A stretch of DNA of 64,000 bases from Agrococcus sp. Marseille-Q4369 (GCF_018308945.1 NZ_CP070501.1:2604001-2668000); one strand, 5' to 3'. Counted from the first letter of the stretch, positions 49,023 through 57,503 are shown. Translations and numbers: made by a program. The notes: generated from the letters alone by a model not told the origin.

Positions 49023-49601
49023 TTACGGGACTTGCGTCGCCGGAGCAAGCCGGTCAGGGCGCGTCACGAGGGTCGTGCGCAGCGCCCATAGCGCGATCCC
49101 GCACGTGGTGAAGATGTCCGCGACGTTGAAGATGGCGAACCAGTCGACCGCGATGAAGTCGACGACCCGACCCGTCAGCGGCGGCTCGCCGGCTCGGAAG
49201 ATGCGGTCCGAAAGGTTCCCGAGCCCCCCGCCGGCGGCGATCGCCAGCAGTGCCGTGCCGACGAGATCGTCATCGCGAACAACACGAGCACATACCCAGC
49301 CGAGCAGCGCCGCATTGAGGACTATCAGTCCCACGACCAACGGCGCGCCAGCATCAGCCCCGATGCCGAAGGCGACGCCAGGATTGAAGACCAGCCGGAG
49401 CTCAACGAACGGCAAGATCGGGACGGTGGTGCCGCCCGACAGCGCCGACAGGGCCCAGGCCTTGGATGCCTGGTCGAGCGAGAATGCACCAACGACCGCG
49501 ACGGCCGCCGCAACGGCGGCGCGCATCCGCTTCCCGGAGTTCCCCGCCAAGGGCGCCGCGACTGCGACTGCTCGGTCGGCGTCGGCATGTCGATTCAGCA
49601 C
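49023..49601 (-). CDS. lspA: Lipoprotein signal peptidase (metal-island copy)
   Basis: 192 residues with four membrane segments. Catalytic Asp pair is in GNLSDRIFRAGEPP and FAIFNVADIFTTCGI; SLDQASKAW marks the first helix. Such copies accompany lead/cadmium genes (PbrC-like). There it is thought to act with a periplasmic phosphatase that precipitates lead; no phosphatase gene is seen here. The GTG at 49601 lies inside the CmtR-type element, 6 bases after TATAGT, so it is leaderless; the frame upstream is not coding. Confidence 0.9.
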   Translation of the reverse strand: MLNRHADADRAVAVAAPLAGNSGKRMRAAVAAAVAVVGAFSLDQASKAWALSALSGGTTVPILPFVELRLVFNPGVAFGIGADAGAPLVVGLIVLNAALLGWVCARVVRDDDLVGTALLAIAAGGGLGNLSDRIFRAGEPPLTGRVVDFIAVDWFAIFNVADIFTTCGIALWALRTTLVTRPDRLAPATQVP

Positions 49602-49613
49602 TGGCTGACTATA
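49595..49613 (-). promoter_or_regulatory. CmtR-type operator/promoter, copy 2 (lspA)
   Basis: On the minus strand TATAGTCAGCCAGTGCTGA: -10 box, 6 bases, then the lspA GTG start, within the shared 19-base pattern. Confidence 0.7.
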
Positions 49614-49690
49614 GCGGACCGCCGTTGCCGACTGCGTCGTCGCCCGGCCACGCCTTGGCGGGTGGCTGCAACCGACCGGCAACCGACTGC

Positions 49691-49709
49691 TATGGTCACT
49701 GTATGCTGA
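49691..49709 (+). promoter_or_regulatory. CmtR-type operator/promoter, copy 3 (cmtR)
   Basis: TATGGTCACTGTATGCTGA on the plus strand: -10 box TATGGT, 6 bases, then the cmtR ATG at 49703. Shares the pattern of the copies at 48951 and 49595. Confidence 0.7.
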
Positions 49710-50056
49710 CCATTCCCAGTCGTCTCGATGTCATGCATCGGCTCGGGCGTGCCATGGCGGACCCGACGCGCGCGCGGATTCTGCTGCAGTTGCTGGAGAA
49801 GCCGAGCTATCCGGCGGAGCTGGCGCGCGACCTGGCCCTGTCACGCACCAACGTCTCGAATCATCTCGCATGCCTCCGAGACTGCGGGATCGCTGTCGCT
49901 GAGCCCGAAGGCCGCCAGACGCGCTACGAGATCGCCGACCCGCACCTCACGCGAGCGATCGAGGCGCTGCTGGAGGTGACGCTCGCAGTCGACGCGGACG
50001 CCCCCTGCATGGACGCCGCCTGTCCCATCGACGGCTGCTGCGAGGCCTCCTCGTGA
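49703..50056 (+). CDS. cmtR: CmtR-type cadmium/lead-sensing ArsR-family repressor
   Basis: 117 residues. Winged helix ADPTRARILLQLLEKPSYPA and LALSRTNVSNHLACLRDCGI. Cys57, Cys61 and Cys102 fall at exactly the positions of the Cd/Pb ligands reported for Mycobacterium tuberculosis CmtR. A further Cys cluster (ACPIDGCC) ends the chain. It should repress its own leaderless transcript, and cadD and lspA through the shared 19-base element. Stop overlaps the GTG of the efflux gene. Confidence 0.92.
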   Translation: MLTIPSRLDVMHRLGRAMADPTRARILLQLLEKPSYPAELARDLALSRTNVSNHLACLRDCGIAVAEPEGRQTRYEIADPHLTRAIEALLEVTLAVDADAPCMDAACPIDGCCEASS

Positions 50057-50718
50057 CCGCGACGCTCGCGGGCGACCGTCGCACGAGGCTGCGGCGCCGA
50101 GTGCGCTGGATCGTGGGCTTCACCATCACATACAACGTGATCGAGGCGATCGTCGCGATCTGGGCGGGCACCGTGGCGTCCTCCGCGGCGCTGATCGGGT
50201 TCGGCCTCGACTCCGTGGTCGAGGTGATGTCGGCGGCGGCGGTCGCGTGGCAGTTCACGCGCAAGGACCCCGAGCGATGGGAGGCCGTCACCGTCAAGGT
50301 GATCGCCATCGCGTTCTTCGCCCTCGCCGCGTACGTCACGATCGACGCGGTGCTCTCGCTCGCCGGAGTCGGCGAGGTCGAGCAGAGCCCGGTCGGGATC
50401 GCGATCGCCGCGCTCAGCGTCGTGGTGATGCCCGCTCTCGCATGGTTCGAACTGCGAACGGGCAAGGAGTTGAGGTCGCGCAGCGTGCAGGCGGACGCGA
50501 AGCAGCTGCTCGTGTGCACGTACCTGTCGGCAGCGGTACTCGTCGGCCTGCTCGCTAACTCGCTCTTCGGCTGGTGGTGGGCCGACTCCCTCGCCGCCCT
50601 CGTTGTCGCCGGCCTCGCCGTACGCGAAGGCATCGAGGCGTGGCGCGGCGACCTCTGCTGCGCACCGAACCTGGGACGCGACGGCGACGTTGACGAGGAC
50701 GACTGCTGCGACTCCTGA
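50053..50718 (+). CDS. CDF-family cation efflux protein
   Basis: 221 residues, with about five or six membrane segments: FTITYNVIEAIVAIWAGTVA and SSAALIGFGLDSVVEVMSAA carry the family's helix 2 Asp; ANSLFGWWWADSLAALVVAG carries the second Asp site. The chain ends in CCAPNLGRDGDVDEDDCCDS, a Cys/Asp-rich tail, and lacks the usual C-terminal cytoplasmic domain. It probably exports Cd, Zn or Pb. GTG at 50053 overlaps the cmtR stop. Confidence 0.85.
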   Translation: MTATLAGDRRTRLRRRVRWIVGFTITYNVIEAIVAIWAGTVASSAALIGFGLDSVVEVMSAAAVAWQFTRKDPERWEAVTVKVIAIAFFALAAYVTIDAVLSLAGVGEVEQSPVGIAIAALSVVVMPALAWFELRTGKELRSRSVQADAKQLLVCTYLSAAVLVGLLANSLFGWWWADSLAALVVAGLAVREGIEAWRGDLCCAPNLGRDGDVDEDDCCDS

Positions 50719-50738
50719 GGCAGCGGCCGGAAGCAGCT

Positions 50739-51443
50739 GTGAGCCCGAACCATCCCGCCGCCAGCACACGCCGCAGGGTAGGGGCGGCCATCGCGATCGT
50801 CGCATCAGCAGTGGCTGTCGTGATCGTGGCGGTGCTGATGGTCGTCCGCCCTTGGGAGTCCCAGGGCGCGACCGGAGCGCAACCGCGGGCCGCCGAGACC
50901 GCACCGCCGGCTGTCCTCGTGGATGAGACGACACACGTGCTCGACGATGCCGGCCCCGATGCTCCCGTCGTCGTTGAGTTCCTCGACTTCGAGTGCGAGG
51001 TGTGCGGAGCTGTCTTCCCGACGATGGAAGAACTGCGCGAGGAGTATGCCGGTCAGGTGACCTTCGCTGTGCGCTACTTCCCGCTGCCTGGCCACTTCAA
51101 CTCGGGCAACGCGGCGGTCGCGGTCGAGGCGGCCGCCCGGCAGGGACAGTTCGAGGCCATGTACCGGCGCATGTTCGAGACCCAGGCAGAATGGGGCGAA
51201 GGCCGCACCTCGGAGGCTGCGCGCTTCCGCAGCTATGCGGACGACCTGGGTCTCGACATGGCCGCCTTCGACGCTGCAGTCGCAGACCCGGCCACGCTGG
51301 CACGGGTGGAGCACGACTTCCGAGCGGGGATGAACCTGGGTGTCACAGGGACGCCCGGGATCTTCGTCGACGGGGAGCAGCTGCAACTATCGCGGCTGAC
51401 CGACATCGAGGCCGCGATCCAGGTTGCGCTCGAGGACGGCTAA
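50739..51443 (+). CDS. DsbA-like membrane-anchored thiol protein
   Basis: 234 residues. One N-terminal membrane segment (about 14-36) and an outward thioredoxin fold: VVVEFLDFECEVCGAVFPTM has the CEVC active site near residue 86, and LGVTGTPGIFVDGEQ has the cis-Pro loop. Likely forms or isomerises disulfides outside the membrane. It follows the cation efflux gene by 20 bases and may help mature metal-exposed proteins. GTG start at 50739. Confidence 0.85.
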   Translation: MSPNHPAASTRRRVGAAIAIVASAVAVVIVAVLMVVRPWESQGATGAQPRAAETAPPAVLVDETTHVLDDAGPDAPVVVEFLDFECEVCGAVFPTMEELREEYAGQVTFAVRYFPLPGHFNSGNAAVAVEAAARQGQFEAMYRRMFETQAEWGEGRTSEAARFRSYADDLGLDMAAFDAAVADPATLARVEHDFRAGMNLGVTGTPGIFVDGEQLQLSRLTDIEAAIQVALEDG

Positions 51444-51714
51444 GCGCGCGCCTACGCGGTGCCCGGACGGCGCTTAACGTGAAGGGCGCGGGCAAGCGAC
51501 AGCGCGGTTCGGGATCGGAGCCTGAGCGTTCGTTCAGCGGGTCGCGGTCTCCGAGCGCGAGGAAACCGAGGGCGCGGATGCGAGGCCTGAAGTCCGCAGC
51601 CAGTCCGCAGGAGTCTCCGCAAGTGGCGGTGCGTGCCCGTGCCGGACCGGCGTGATTCCGCTGAACTGCGGGGCTAGTTGGCCGACTCAGTACTGGTCGG
51701 GGTGCTAGACCACG
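51444..51714. other. Right-end non-coding stretch of the island
   Basis: 271 bases without a supported gene. It includes clustered AGTCCGCA-type direct repeats (51594-51619; similar pairs at 40009-40030 near the other junction), which might be integrase arm sites. No recombinase fragment recognised. Confidence 0.4.
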
Positions 51715-51732
51715 TTCCGCTTCAACGTGTAG
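51715..51732 (+). repeat. Right junction: ychF 3' end (copy C)
   Basis: TTCCGCTTCAACGTGTAG encodes FRFNV and a TAG stop, the YchF end, with no ychF gene before it. 16 bases equal 39937-39952. Its codons match the genome's usage, so this is probably the original chromosomal end of ychF. Confidence 0.78.
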
Positions 51733-51778
51733 CCGAGCGTCGTCGGGCTCGCGCAGGTCGATGCGGCACGCTGGAGGC

Positions 51779-52504
51779 ATGACGAACCCGACTGCCGCGA
51801 TGCTCGTGATCGGTGACGAGATCCTCTCCGGGCGCACTCGTGAGGCGAACGCCTACCACCTGGCCGGCCGGCTCGGTGAGGTCGGCATCGACTTGCGCGA
51901 GATCCGCGTCGTCCCCGACGACCACGCCGTCATCGTCGCGGCGCTGCGCGATCTCAGCGCCGCGCACGCCCACGTCTTCACCTCCGGCGGCATCGGGCCC
52001 ACGCACGACGACATCACCGCCGACGCGGTGGCGGATGCGTTCGGTGTCGGCGTCGAGGTGCGCGACGACGCCCGCGCCGCACTGCAGGCGGCCGTCGGGC
52101 CCGGGCGCACCCTCACCGATGCGCACCTGCGCATGGCACGTATCCCGCACGGCGCGGACCTCATCGAGAACCGCATCAGCGGAGCACCCGGCTTCCGCAT
52201 GGGCAACGTGCACGTCATGGCCGGCGTGCCCGCGATCTTCGTCGCGATGCTGGACGCGGTGCTGCCGCAGCTCGAGTCGGGCCTGCCCGTCGTCTCCGAG
52301 GAGCTTCGCTTCGAGGTGGGGGAGGGCCGGATCGCCGATCCGTTGCGCGTCCTCGCTGCCGAGATGCCGGAGCTCAGCATCGGCTCCTACCCGTTCCGCG
52401 ACGGCGGCGTCTTCGGCACCAACATCGTGGTGCGCGGCACCGACCCGGCGCTCGTGCGGGAGGCGATGGAGCGGCTCCGCGCGATCCACCGCGCCGTGGG
52501 TTAG
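51779..52504 (+). CDS. CinA-type molybdopterin-binding domain protein
   Basis: 241 residues. AAMLVIGDEILSGRTREANA at the start and TSGGIGPTHDDITADAVADA are the MoCF-biosynthesis-like domain of CinA; GFRMGNVHVMAGVPAIFVAM follows. The C-terminal deamidase domain of full CinA is absent. Relatives act on ADP-ribose or NAD-related nucleotides, but this short form has no firm role. The ATG at 51779 gives the family N-terminus. First resident gene after the island, and likely the original downstream neighbour of ychF. Confidence 0.87.
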   Translation: MTNPTAAMLVIGDEILSGRTREANAYHLAGRLGEVGIDLREIRVVPDDHAVIVAALRDLSAAHAHVFTSGGIGPTHDDITADAVADAFGVGVEVRDDARAALQAAVGPGRTLTDAHLRMARIPHGADLIENRISGAPGFRMGNVHVMAGVPAIFVAMLDAVLPQLESGLPVVSEELRFEVGEGRIADPLRVLAAEMPELSIGSYPFRDGGVFGTNIVVRGTDPALVREAMERLRAIHRAVG

Positions 52505-52570
52505 GCCAGCACGACGCATCCGTCGGTCGTGCTCAGCATGCTTGCGGGGGATTCGCGAGAGGCTGGCGTG

Positions 52571-55141
52571 ATGGATGCACTGGCGAGCGGAGCGCAGGAC
52601 GGTCTCGATCGAGTGCGGGTACGCGGTGCTCGAGAGCACAACCTGCAAAGCGTCGACCTCGACATCCCGCGGGACGCGCTCGTGGCGTTCACCGGGATCT
52701 CCGGCTCGGGCAAGAGCTCGCTCGCGTTCGGCACGATCTACGCCGAGTCGCAGCGCCGCTACTTCGAGTCCGTCGCGCCCTACGCTCGCCGCCTGATGAG
52801 CCAGGTCGGGGTGCCCGACGTCGACGCGATCGACGGCCTGCCGCCGGCGGTCGCGCTCCCGCAGCAGCGCTCGGGCGGCTCCGCGCGCTCGACCGTCGGC
52901 AGCGCCACCTCGATCTCGAACGTCGTCCGCATGCTCTACTCGCGCGTCGGCACCTACCCGCCCGGCGCGCCGATGCTCTACGCGGAGGACTTCTCCACGA
53001 ACACCGTGCAGGGCGCATGCCCGACATGCCACGGGCTCGGCCAGGTGCATGACGTGCCCGATTCGCTCATGGTGCCCGACGCATCCCTGACGATCCGCGA
53101 GGGCGCGCTCGCCGCCTGGCCGACCGCCTGGCACGGCAAGCAGCTGCGCGACAGCCTCATCTCGCTCGGCTACGACATCGACGTGCCGTGGCGCGAGCTG
53201 CCGCGCGAGCAGCGCGACTGGGCGCTCTACACCGACGAGTCGCCACAGGTGCCGATCTACACCGACCGCGGCCCCGCCGAGGTGCGGCAGGCGATCGCCG
53301 ACGGCACCCCGCCGCGCTACATGAGCACCTTCCAGGGCGTGCGTCGCTATGTACTCAACACCTTCGCGGGTTCGAAGAGCGCACGGATGCGCGAGCGCGC
53401 CGCGTCGTTCATGGTGAGCGTCCCGTGCCCCGAGTGCGGCGGTCGCCGGCTGAAGAGGGAGGCGCTCGCGGTCACGTTCGAGGGGCTCGCCATCACCGAG
53501 CTCGCCGCGATGCCGCTCCGCGACGTCGCCGCCCTGCTGCAGGGCGTGCTCGAGCCGGATTGGCGGCCGCGCGGCGGTGGCGACGAGCATCCCGAGCAGC
53601 TGCTCGCCGCTCGCCGCCTGGTCTCCGACCTGCTCGCCCGCCTCGCGCTCATCATCGACCTCGGGCTCGGCTCCCTCTCGCTCGACCGCACCACCGCATC
53701 CCTCTCCTCCGGTGAGCTGCAGCGCATGCGCCTCGCGACGCAAGTGCTGTCGCAGCTCTTCGGCGTCGTCTTCGTGCTGGACGAGCCCTCCGCCGGCCTG
53801 CACCCCGCCGACACCGAGTCGCTGCTGGGCATCCTCCGACGGCTGCGCGACACCGGCAACTCCGTCTTCTTCGTCGAGCACTCGCTCGACGTCATCCGCG
53901 AGGCCGACTGGATCGTCGACATCGGTCCGGGCGCTGGCTCCGAGGGCGGCGAGGTCGTCTACTCCGGGCCGATCGACGGGCTCCGAGCAGCGGATGCGTC
54001 CGTCACCCGCCGCTACCTGTTCGACGCACCGAGCCCGAGTCGTGAGCGGCGCGAGCGCCGGCAGGGCGATGGAGCGCTCGAGCTGACGGATGTGTCGAGG
54101 CACAACGTGCAGGACCTCTCGGTCTCGTTCCCGCTCGGCGCGCTCACCGCCGTCACCGGTGTCTCGGGCTCTGGCAAGTCGACGCTCGTCGTCCAGGCGC
54201 TCCCGGAGCTGCTGCGGGCGAGCCTCGCGAGCGAGGTCGAGGACACCGCAGCGGTGGACGACGCGGCCGCCGTCGAGGATCCGCTCACGCAACGCTCTGA
54301 GGCGGAGACCGCGGGTCGCGCTCGTGGGCCCGCGGGGCGGCTGCGCCGCGTGGTGCAGGTGAGCCAGCGGCCGATCGGCCGCACCTCGCGCTCGAACGTC
54401 GCGACCTACACGGGGCTCTTCGACCGCGTCCGCGCCCTGTTCGCCGCGACGCCCGAGGCGAGGCGGCGCCGCTACGCCCCGAGCCGGTTCTCGTTCAACC
54501 TGCCGGCCGGGCGCTGCCCGACGTGCAAGGGCGAAGGGACGATGGAGGTCGAGCTGCTCTTCCTGCCGACCGTGCATGCGCCGTGCACGACGTGCGCCGG
54601 CACCCGCTACAACGCCGAGACGCTCGAGATCGAGCTCGACGGGCGCTCGATCGCGGACGTGCTGGCGATGAGCGTGCGCGACGCCCGCGCATCCCTCACC
54701 GACGATGCAGACGTCAACCGGCACCTCGACGCGCTGCTCGACGTCGGGCTCGGCTACGTCGCCCTCGGGCAGCCCGCGACCCAGCTCTCCGGCGGCGAGG
54801 CGCAGCGCGTCAAGCTCGCCGCCGAGCTGCAGCGGGGCCAGCGCGGCGACACGCTCTACCTGCTCGACGAGCCGACCTCGGGGCTCCACGCGGCCGACGC
54901 CGACCGGCTCTTGCAGCACCTGCACCACCTCGTCGACGGCGGCAGCACCGTCATCATGGTCGAGCACGACATGCGCATCGTCGCCGAGGCCGACTGGGTG
55001 ATCGACCTCGGCCCGGGGTCGGGGGATGCGGGGGGCCGGGTGGTCGCGGAGGGCACGCCCGAGCAAGTGGCCGAGAGTGACGCGAGTGCGACCGCGCCCT
55101 ACCTCGCGGCGGCGCTCTCGGCGCGCGGGTCGGACGCGTAA
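52571..55141 (+). CDS. UvrA-like ATPase (UvrA2 type, lacking UvrB-binding domain)
   Basis: 856 residues. Two ABC modules: Walker A GISGSGKSSLAF (about residue 44) and GVSGSGKSTLVV (about 535), with LSSGELQRMRLA and LSGGEAQRVKLA signatures. Zinc motifs are CPTCHGLGQV, CPECGGRRL and CPTCKGEG with CTTC. The first module moves from QVGVPDVDAIDGLPPAVALP without the long UvrB-interaction insertion, as in the UvrA2/DrrC group linked to drug or lesion tolerance. The ATG at 52571 has GAGAGG 8 bases upstream; an earlier ATG at 52529 is less likely. Confidence 0.9.
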   Translation: MDALASGAQDGLDRVRVRGAREHNLQSVDLDIPRDALVAFTGISGSGKSSLAFGTIYAESQRRYFESVAPYARRLMSQVGVPDVDAIDGLPPAVALPQQRSGGSARSTVGSATSISNVVRMLYSRVGTYPPGAPMLYAEDFSTNTVQGACPTCHGLGQVHDVPDSLMVPDASLTIREGALAAWPTAWHGKQLRDSLISLGYDIDVPWRELPREQRDWALYTDESPQVPIYTDRGPAEVRQAIADGTPPRYMSTFQGVRRYVLNTFAGSKSARMRERAASFMVSVPCPECGGRRLKREALAVTFEGLAITELAAMPLRDVAALLQGVLEPDWRPRGGGDEHPEQLLAARRLVSDLLARLALIIDLGLGSLSLDRTTASLSSGELQRMRLATQVLSQLFGVVFVLDEPSAGLHPADTESLLGILRRLRDTGNSVFFVEHSLDVIREADWIVDIGPGAGSEGGEVVYSGPIDGLRAADASVTRRYLFDAPSPSRERRERRQGDGALELTDVSRHNVQDLSVSFPLGALTAVTGVSGSGKSTLVVQALPELLRASLASEVEDTAAVDDAAAVEDPLTQRSEAETAGRARGPAGRLRRVVQVSQRPIGRTSRSNVATYTGLFDRVRALFAATPEARRRRYAPSRFSFNLPAGRCPTCKGEGTMEVELLFLPTVHAPCTTCAGTRYNAETLEIELDGRSIADVLAMSVRDARASLTDDADVNRHLDALLDVGLGYVALGQPATQLSGGEAQRVKLAAELQRGQRGDTLYLLDEPTSGLHAADADRLLQHLHHLVDGGSTVIMVEHDMRIVAEADWVIDLGPGSGDAGGRVVAEGTPEQVAESDASATAPYLAAALSARGSDA

Positions 55142-55257
55142 CCCATCCGGCCGGGACGCGTCTTCAGCCGGCCCTCGGAGGACTCCCAGCCAGGCCCGAC
55201 ATGATCGCTCTCGGAACTCCTGGGGCGCCCGATGCCTTGGACGAAGGCCACGCGAAT

Positions 55258-55285
55258 GCCCCTCCGCAGCGACTGCGAGAGGGGC
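55258..55285. terminator. Hairpin between convergent UvrA-like gene and small membrane protein gene
   Basis: GCCCCTCCGCAG (55258-55269) pairs with CTGCGAGAGGGGC (55273-55285) with one unpaired base and a 3-base loop. It lies in the 164-base gap between the two stops. Confidence 0.5.
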
Positions 55286-55305
55286 TCTCGCCGTTCCGGG
55301 CGGCG

Positions 55306-55635
55306 TCAGCCGATGCCGGCGCCGGCGCCGAAGGGCGGGTGGAGCGCCATGGCGAGCGCGAGGGCGACGACAGCGGCCCCGATGGCGAACAGGCTCGGCG
55401 CCAGCGGCGGGCTCGTCGCCCCCCGCGCACGCCACATCGCGAGCAGCGCGACGACCACCGCGAGGGTCGACCACGCGAGCAGCACCCACCCCAGCAGCCA
55501 CGCCAGCTCGACCGGCGCCTGCGGCAGGAGGTCCATCGCCGCCGCGACCTGCAGCGAGAGCGCGCCGAGCGCCGCGAGCACCGCGGCGATGAGCGCCGGC
55601 GCCCACGCGTCGTGGGTCGCGCCCGCCTTCAGCAT
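55306..55635 (-). CDS. Small integral membrane protein
   Basis: 109 residues with three hydrophobic segments (about 13-33, 42-66 and 80-98) and short charged loops. No family recognised. ATG at 55635. It stands alone between the UvrA-like gene and the CBS-domain protein. Confidence 0.6.
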   Translation of the reverse strand: MLKAGATHDAWAPALIAAVLAALGALSLQVAAAMDLLPQAPVELAWLLGWVLLAWSTLAVVVALLAMWRARGATSPPLAPSLFAIGAAVVALALAMALHPPFGAGAGIG

Positions 55636-55688
55636 GACGGGAGCGTAATCGCGACTGCGACTGCTCCGCTAGGGGCCTTGGACCGGCG

Positions 55689-57002
55689 TCACGCCTCGCC
55701 GCGCGTCTCGCCCTCCGGAGCCGGGTCGACGACGGGCGTGACGAAGAGCTCGGCGATGCGATGCCGGTCGAGCGCCGTGACCTTCAGCAGCGCTCCGTCG
55801 ATCCCCACGACGTCACCGACCTTCGCCAGGCGCCCGAGCCGCTCGAGCACGAAGCCGGCGACGGTGTCGGCGGAGCTGCTCGGCAGCCGCACGCCCGTCG
55901 CCTCCTCGAAGTCCTGGAAGTTGAGTCGGCCGTCGACCGTGCCGCCCTCCGTCGAGAGCTCACTCGGCCCGGTCTCGGTGTCGTACTCGTCGAAGATCTC
56001 GCCGACGACCTCCTCGAGGAGATCCTCGAGCGTGACGATGCCGTCGGTGCCGCCGTACTCGTCGATGATGACCGCGATGTGGTGCCCCTCGGCACGCATC
56101 GTCGCGAGCGTCGGCAGCACGCGAGCGGTTGCCGGGAAGTAGGGGATCGGCCGGCCGATGTCGTCGAGGGTCGCGGCCGAGCGGTCCTGGAGCGCGTCGA
56201 AGAGGTCACGCACGTGGACGAACGCGGTGATGTCGTCGATGCCGCGATCGATGAGCGGGTAGCGCGAGTACGGCTGCTCGCGCACGGAGGCCGCTGCCTG
56301 CTCGATGGTCGCGGTGCCGTCGAGCGCGGCGACCTCGGGTCGCGGCCGCATGACCTCGCTGAGCTGGCGGTCGCGGAGCGACAGCACGTCGTCCAGGATC
56401 CGCCGCTCCTCGTCGGGGAAGCCGGCGTGGGTCGAGACCATGTCGCGCAGCTCCTCCTCCGTCATCTCCTCTCCCGTCTTGTGGGGATCGCCGCCGAGCA
56501 GGCGCACGATGAGGTTCGTCGAGACGGACAGGAACCAGATGACGGGCTTCATGACGATCGCGAAGCCGTTCAGGACCGGCGCGACCGCGTAGGCGAACGC
56601 GGTGTTGCGCTGGATCGCGAGCCGCTTGGGCGCGAGCTCGCCGAGCACGAGCGAGAGGTAGGCGATCGCGAGCGTGAGCACGACGGTCGCGACCGTGCCG
56701 GCGACCTGCTCGCTCAAGCCGAGCTGCGTCAGCAGCGGCGTGACGTGCGGCGCGATCGACGAGGCGCCGAAGGCGGCCGAGGCGAAGCCCGCGACGGTGA
56801 CGCCGATCTGGACCGCGGAGAGGAAGGTGTTGGGGTTGCGGGCGAGCGCCGCGACCTTCGCGCCGCGCTTGCCGCGAGCGGCGAGCGCGTTGAGCTGACC
56901 CTCGCGAAGGGTGACGAGCGCCATCTCCGTGGCGGCGAACACGCCGCCGATCAGGACGAACGCCACGACGAGGGCGATGTTCGTCGCGAGATCCGCGCTC
57001 AT
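55689..57002 (-). CDS. CNNM/CorC-type CBS-domain membrane protein (hemolysin-like)
   Basis: 437 residues. N-terminal DUF21/CNNM membrane domain of four segments (GGVFAATEMALVTLREGQLN; VQIGVTVAGFASAAFGASSI; LVLGELAPKRLAIQ), two CBS domains (about 205-330, with VMRPRPEVAAL and DEYGGTDGIVTLEDLLEEVV), then a CorC/HlyC domain (360-430). The family is linked to Mg2+/Co2+ efflux; the older name hemolysin is not a proven activity here. ATG at 57002. Confidence 0.9.
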   Translation of the reverse strand: MSADLATNIALVVAFVLIGGVFAATEMALVTLREGQLNALAARGKRGAKVAALARNPNTFLSAVQIGVTVAGFASAAFGASSIAPHVTPLLTQLGLSEQVAGTVATVVLTLAIAYLSLVLGELAPKRLAIQRNTAFAYAVAPVLNGFAIVMKPVIWFLSVSTNLIVRLLGGDPHKTGEEMTEEELRDMVSTHAGFPDEERRILDDVLSLRDRQLSEVMRPRPEVAALDGTATIEQAAASVREQPYSRYPLIDRGIDDITAFVHVRDLFDALQDRSAATLDDIGRPIPYFPATARVLPTLATMRAEGHHIAVIIDEYGGTDGIVTLEDLLEEVVGEIFDEYDTETGPSELSTEGGTVDGRLNFQDFEEATGVRLPSSSADTVAGFVLERLGRLAKVGDVVGIDGALLKVTALDRHRIAELFVTPVVDPAPEGETRGEA

Positions 57003-57152
57003 CGGCGGAGCTCCGCGGGCTGGGGCGCGCCCAGGGTCACCTGGGCGTTCGGACTATGACCGTCGGGGGCGTCCCGGCTCGCGTTGCGTCGCACGGAGAC
57101 AGGCTCGAACCCGCTGCTCTGCGCGGACCCAGCGCGAGCGCTGGTCGCGCGC

Positions 57153-57503
57153 TCAGGCCTCGAGGCGGCGCGCGCAGTCGATGCACGTCGTCGCCTGGGG
57201 CCGCGCCTCGAGCCGCTCGGGCGCGATCGGCTTGCCGCAGACGCTGCACAGCGAGTCCTCGCCTCGCTCGTGCCGGGCGCTCGCTTCGCCGATCGCGGTC
57301 AGTGCCTCGCGCTGCGTCTGCCGGAGCCCTTCGAGTCGCGACCACTCGGAGGAGAGGGAGACGCCGTCGGGGTCGTGCTCGTCGTCGTCGTTCAGGCCCT
57401 CCCGCATCCGTCGCAGCTCCACGAGCTCGCGCTCGAGCTCCTCGAGCCGCGCGAGCACCTCGCGGCGGCGCTCAGCGATGCTGTCGGCGCGTGATGGATG
57501 CAT
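57153..57503 (-). CDS. DksA/TraR-type zinc-finger protein
   Basis: 116 residues. An N-terminal coiled coil (about 8-40, ERRREVLARLEELERELVEL) and a C-terminal C4 zinc finger SLCSVCGKPIAPERLEARPQ with TTCIDCARRLE. This is the DksA/TraR family that binds the RNA polymerase secondary channel. ATG at 57503. Frame and spacing leave no other choice. Confidence 0.88.
   Translation of the reverse strand: MHPSRADSIAERRREVLARLEELERELVELRRMREGLNDDDEHDPDGVSLSSEWSRLEGLRQTQREALTAIGEASARHERGEDSLCSVCGKPIAPERLEARPQATTCIDCARRLEA

Larger units (their letters stand above)
38471..51730. mobile_element. Integrated genomic island at the ychF 3' end (two units)
   Basis: The region is bounded by copies of the ychF 3' end at 38451-38483, 39922-39955 and 51715-51732. 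Unit 1 (to 39952) holds higBA and a hydrolase. Unit 2 (to 51730) holds an IS3-type element, a cut nuclease gene, and arsenic, mercury-type and cadmium/lead resistance genes. Cargo of toxin-antitoxin and metal genes, an IS, gene relics and a tandem attachment-like repeat all fit integration by site-specific recombination. No tyrosine or serine recombinase gene is visible, so the island may have lost it or may move in trans. Confidence 0.7.

Noticed and set aside
38484-51714. Prophage or conjugative element
   Set aside because: No integrase, portal, capsid, relaxase or type IV secretion gene was found; only accessory cargo and an IS.
12078-55285. Calling the hairpins classical rho-independent terminators
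   Set aside because: None has a following T tract. They are reported only as hairpins between stops, with moderate confidence.
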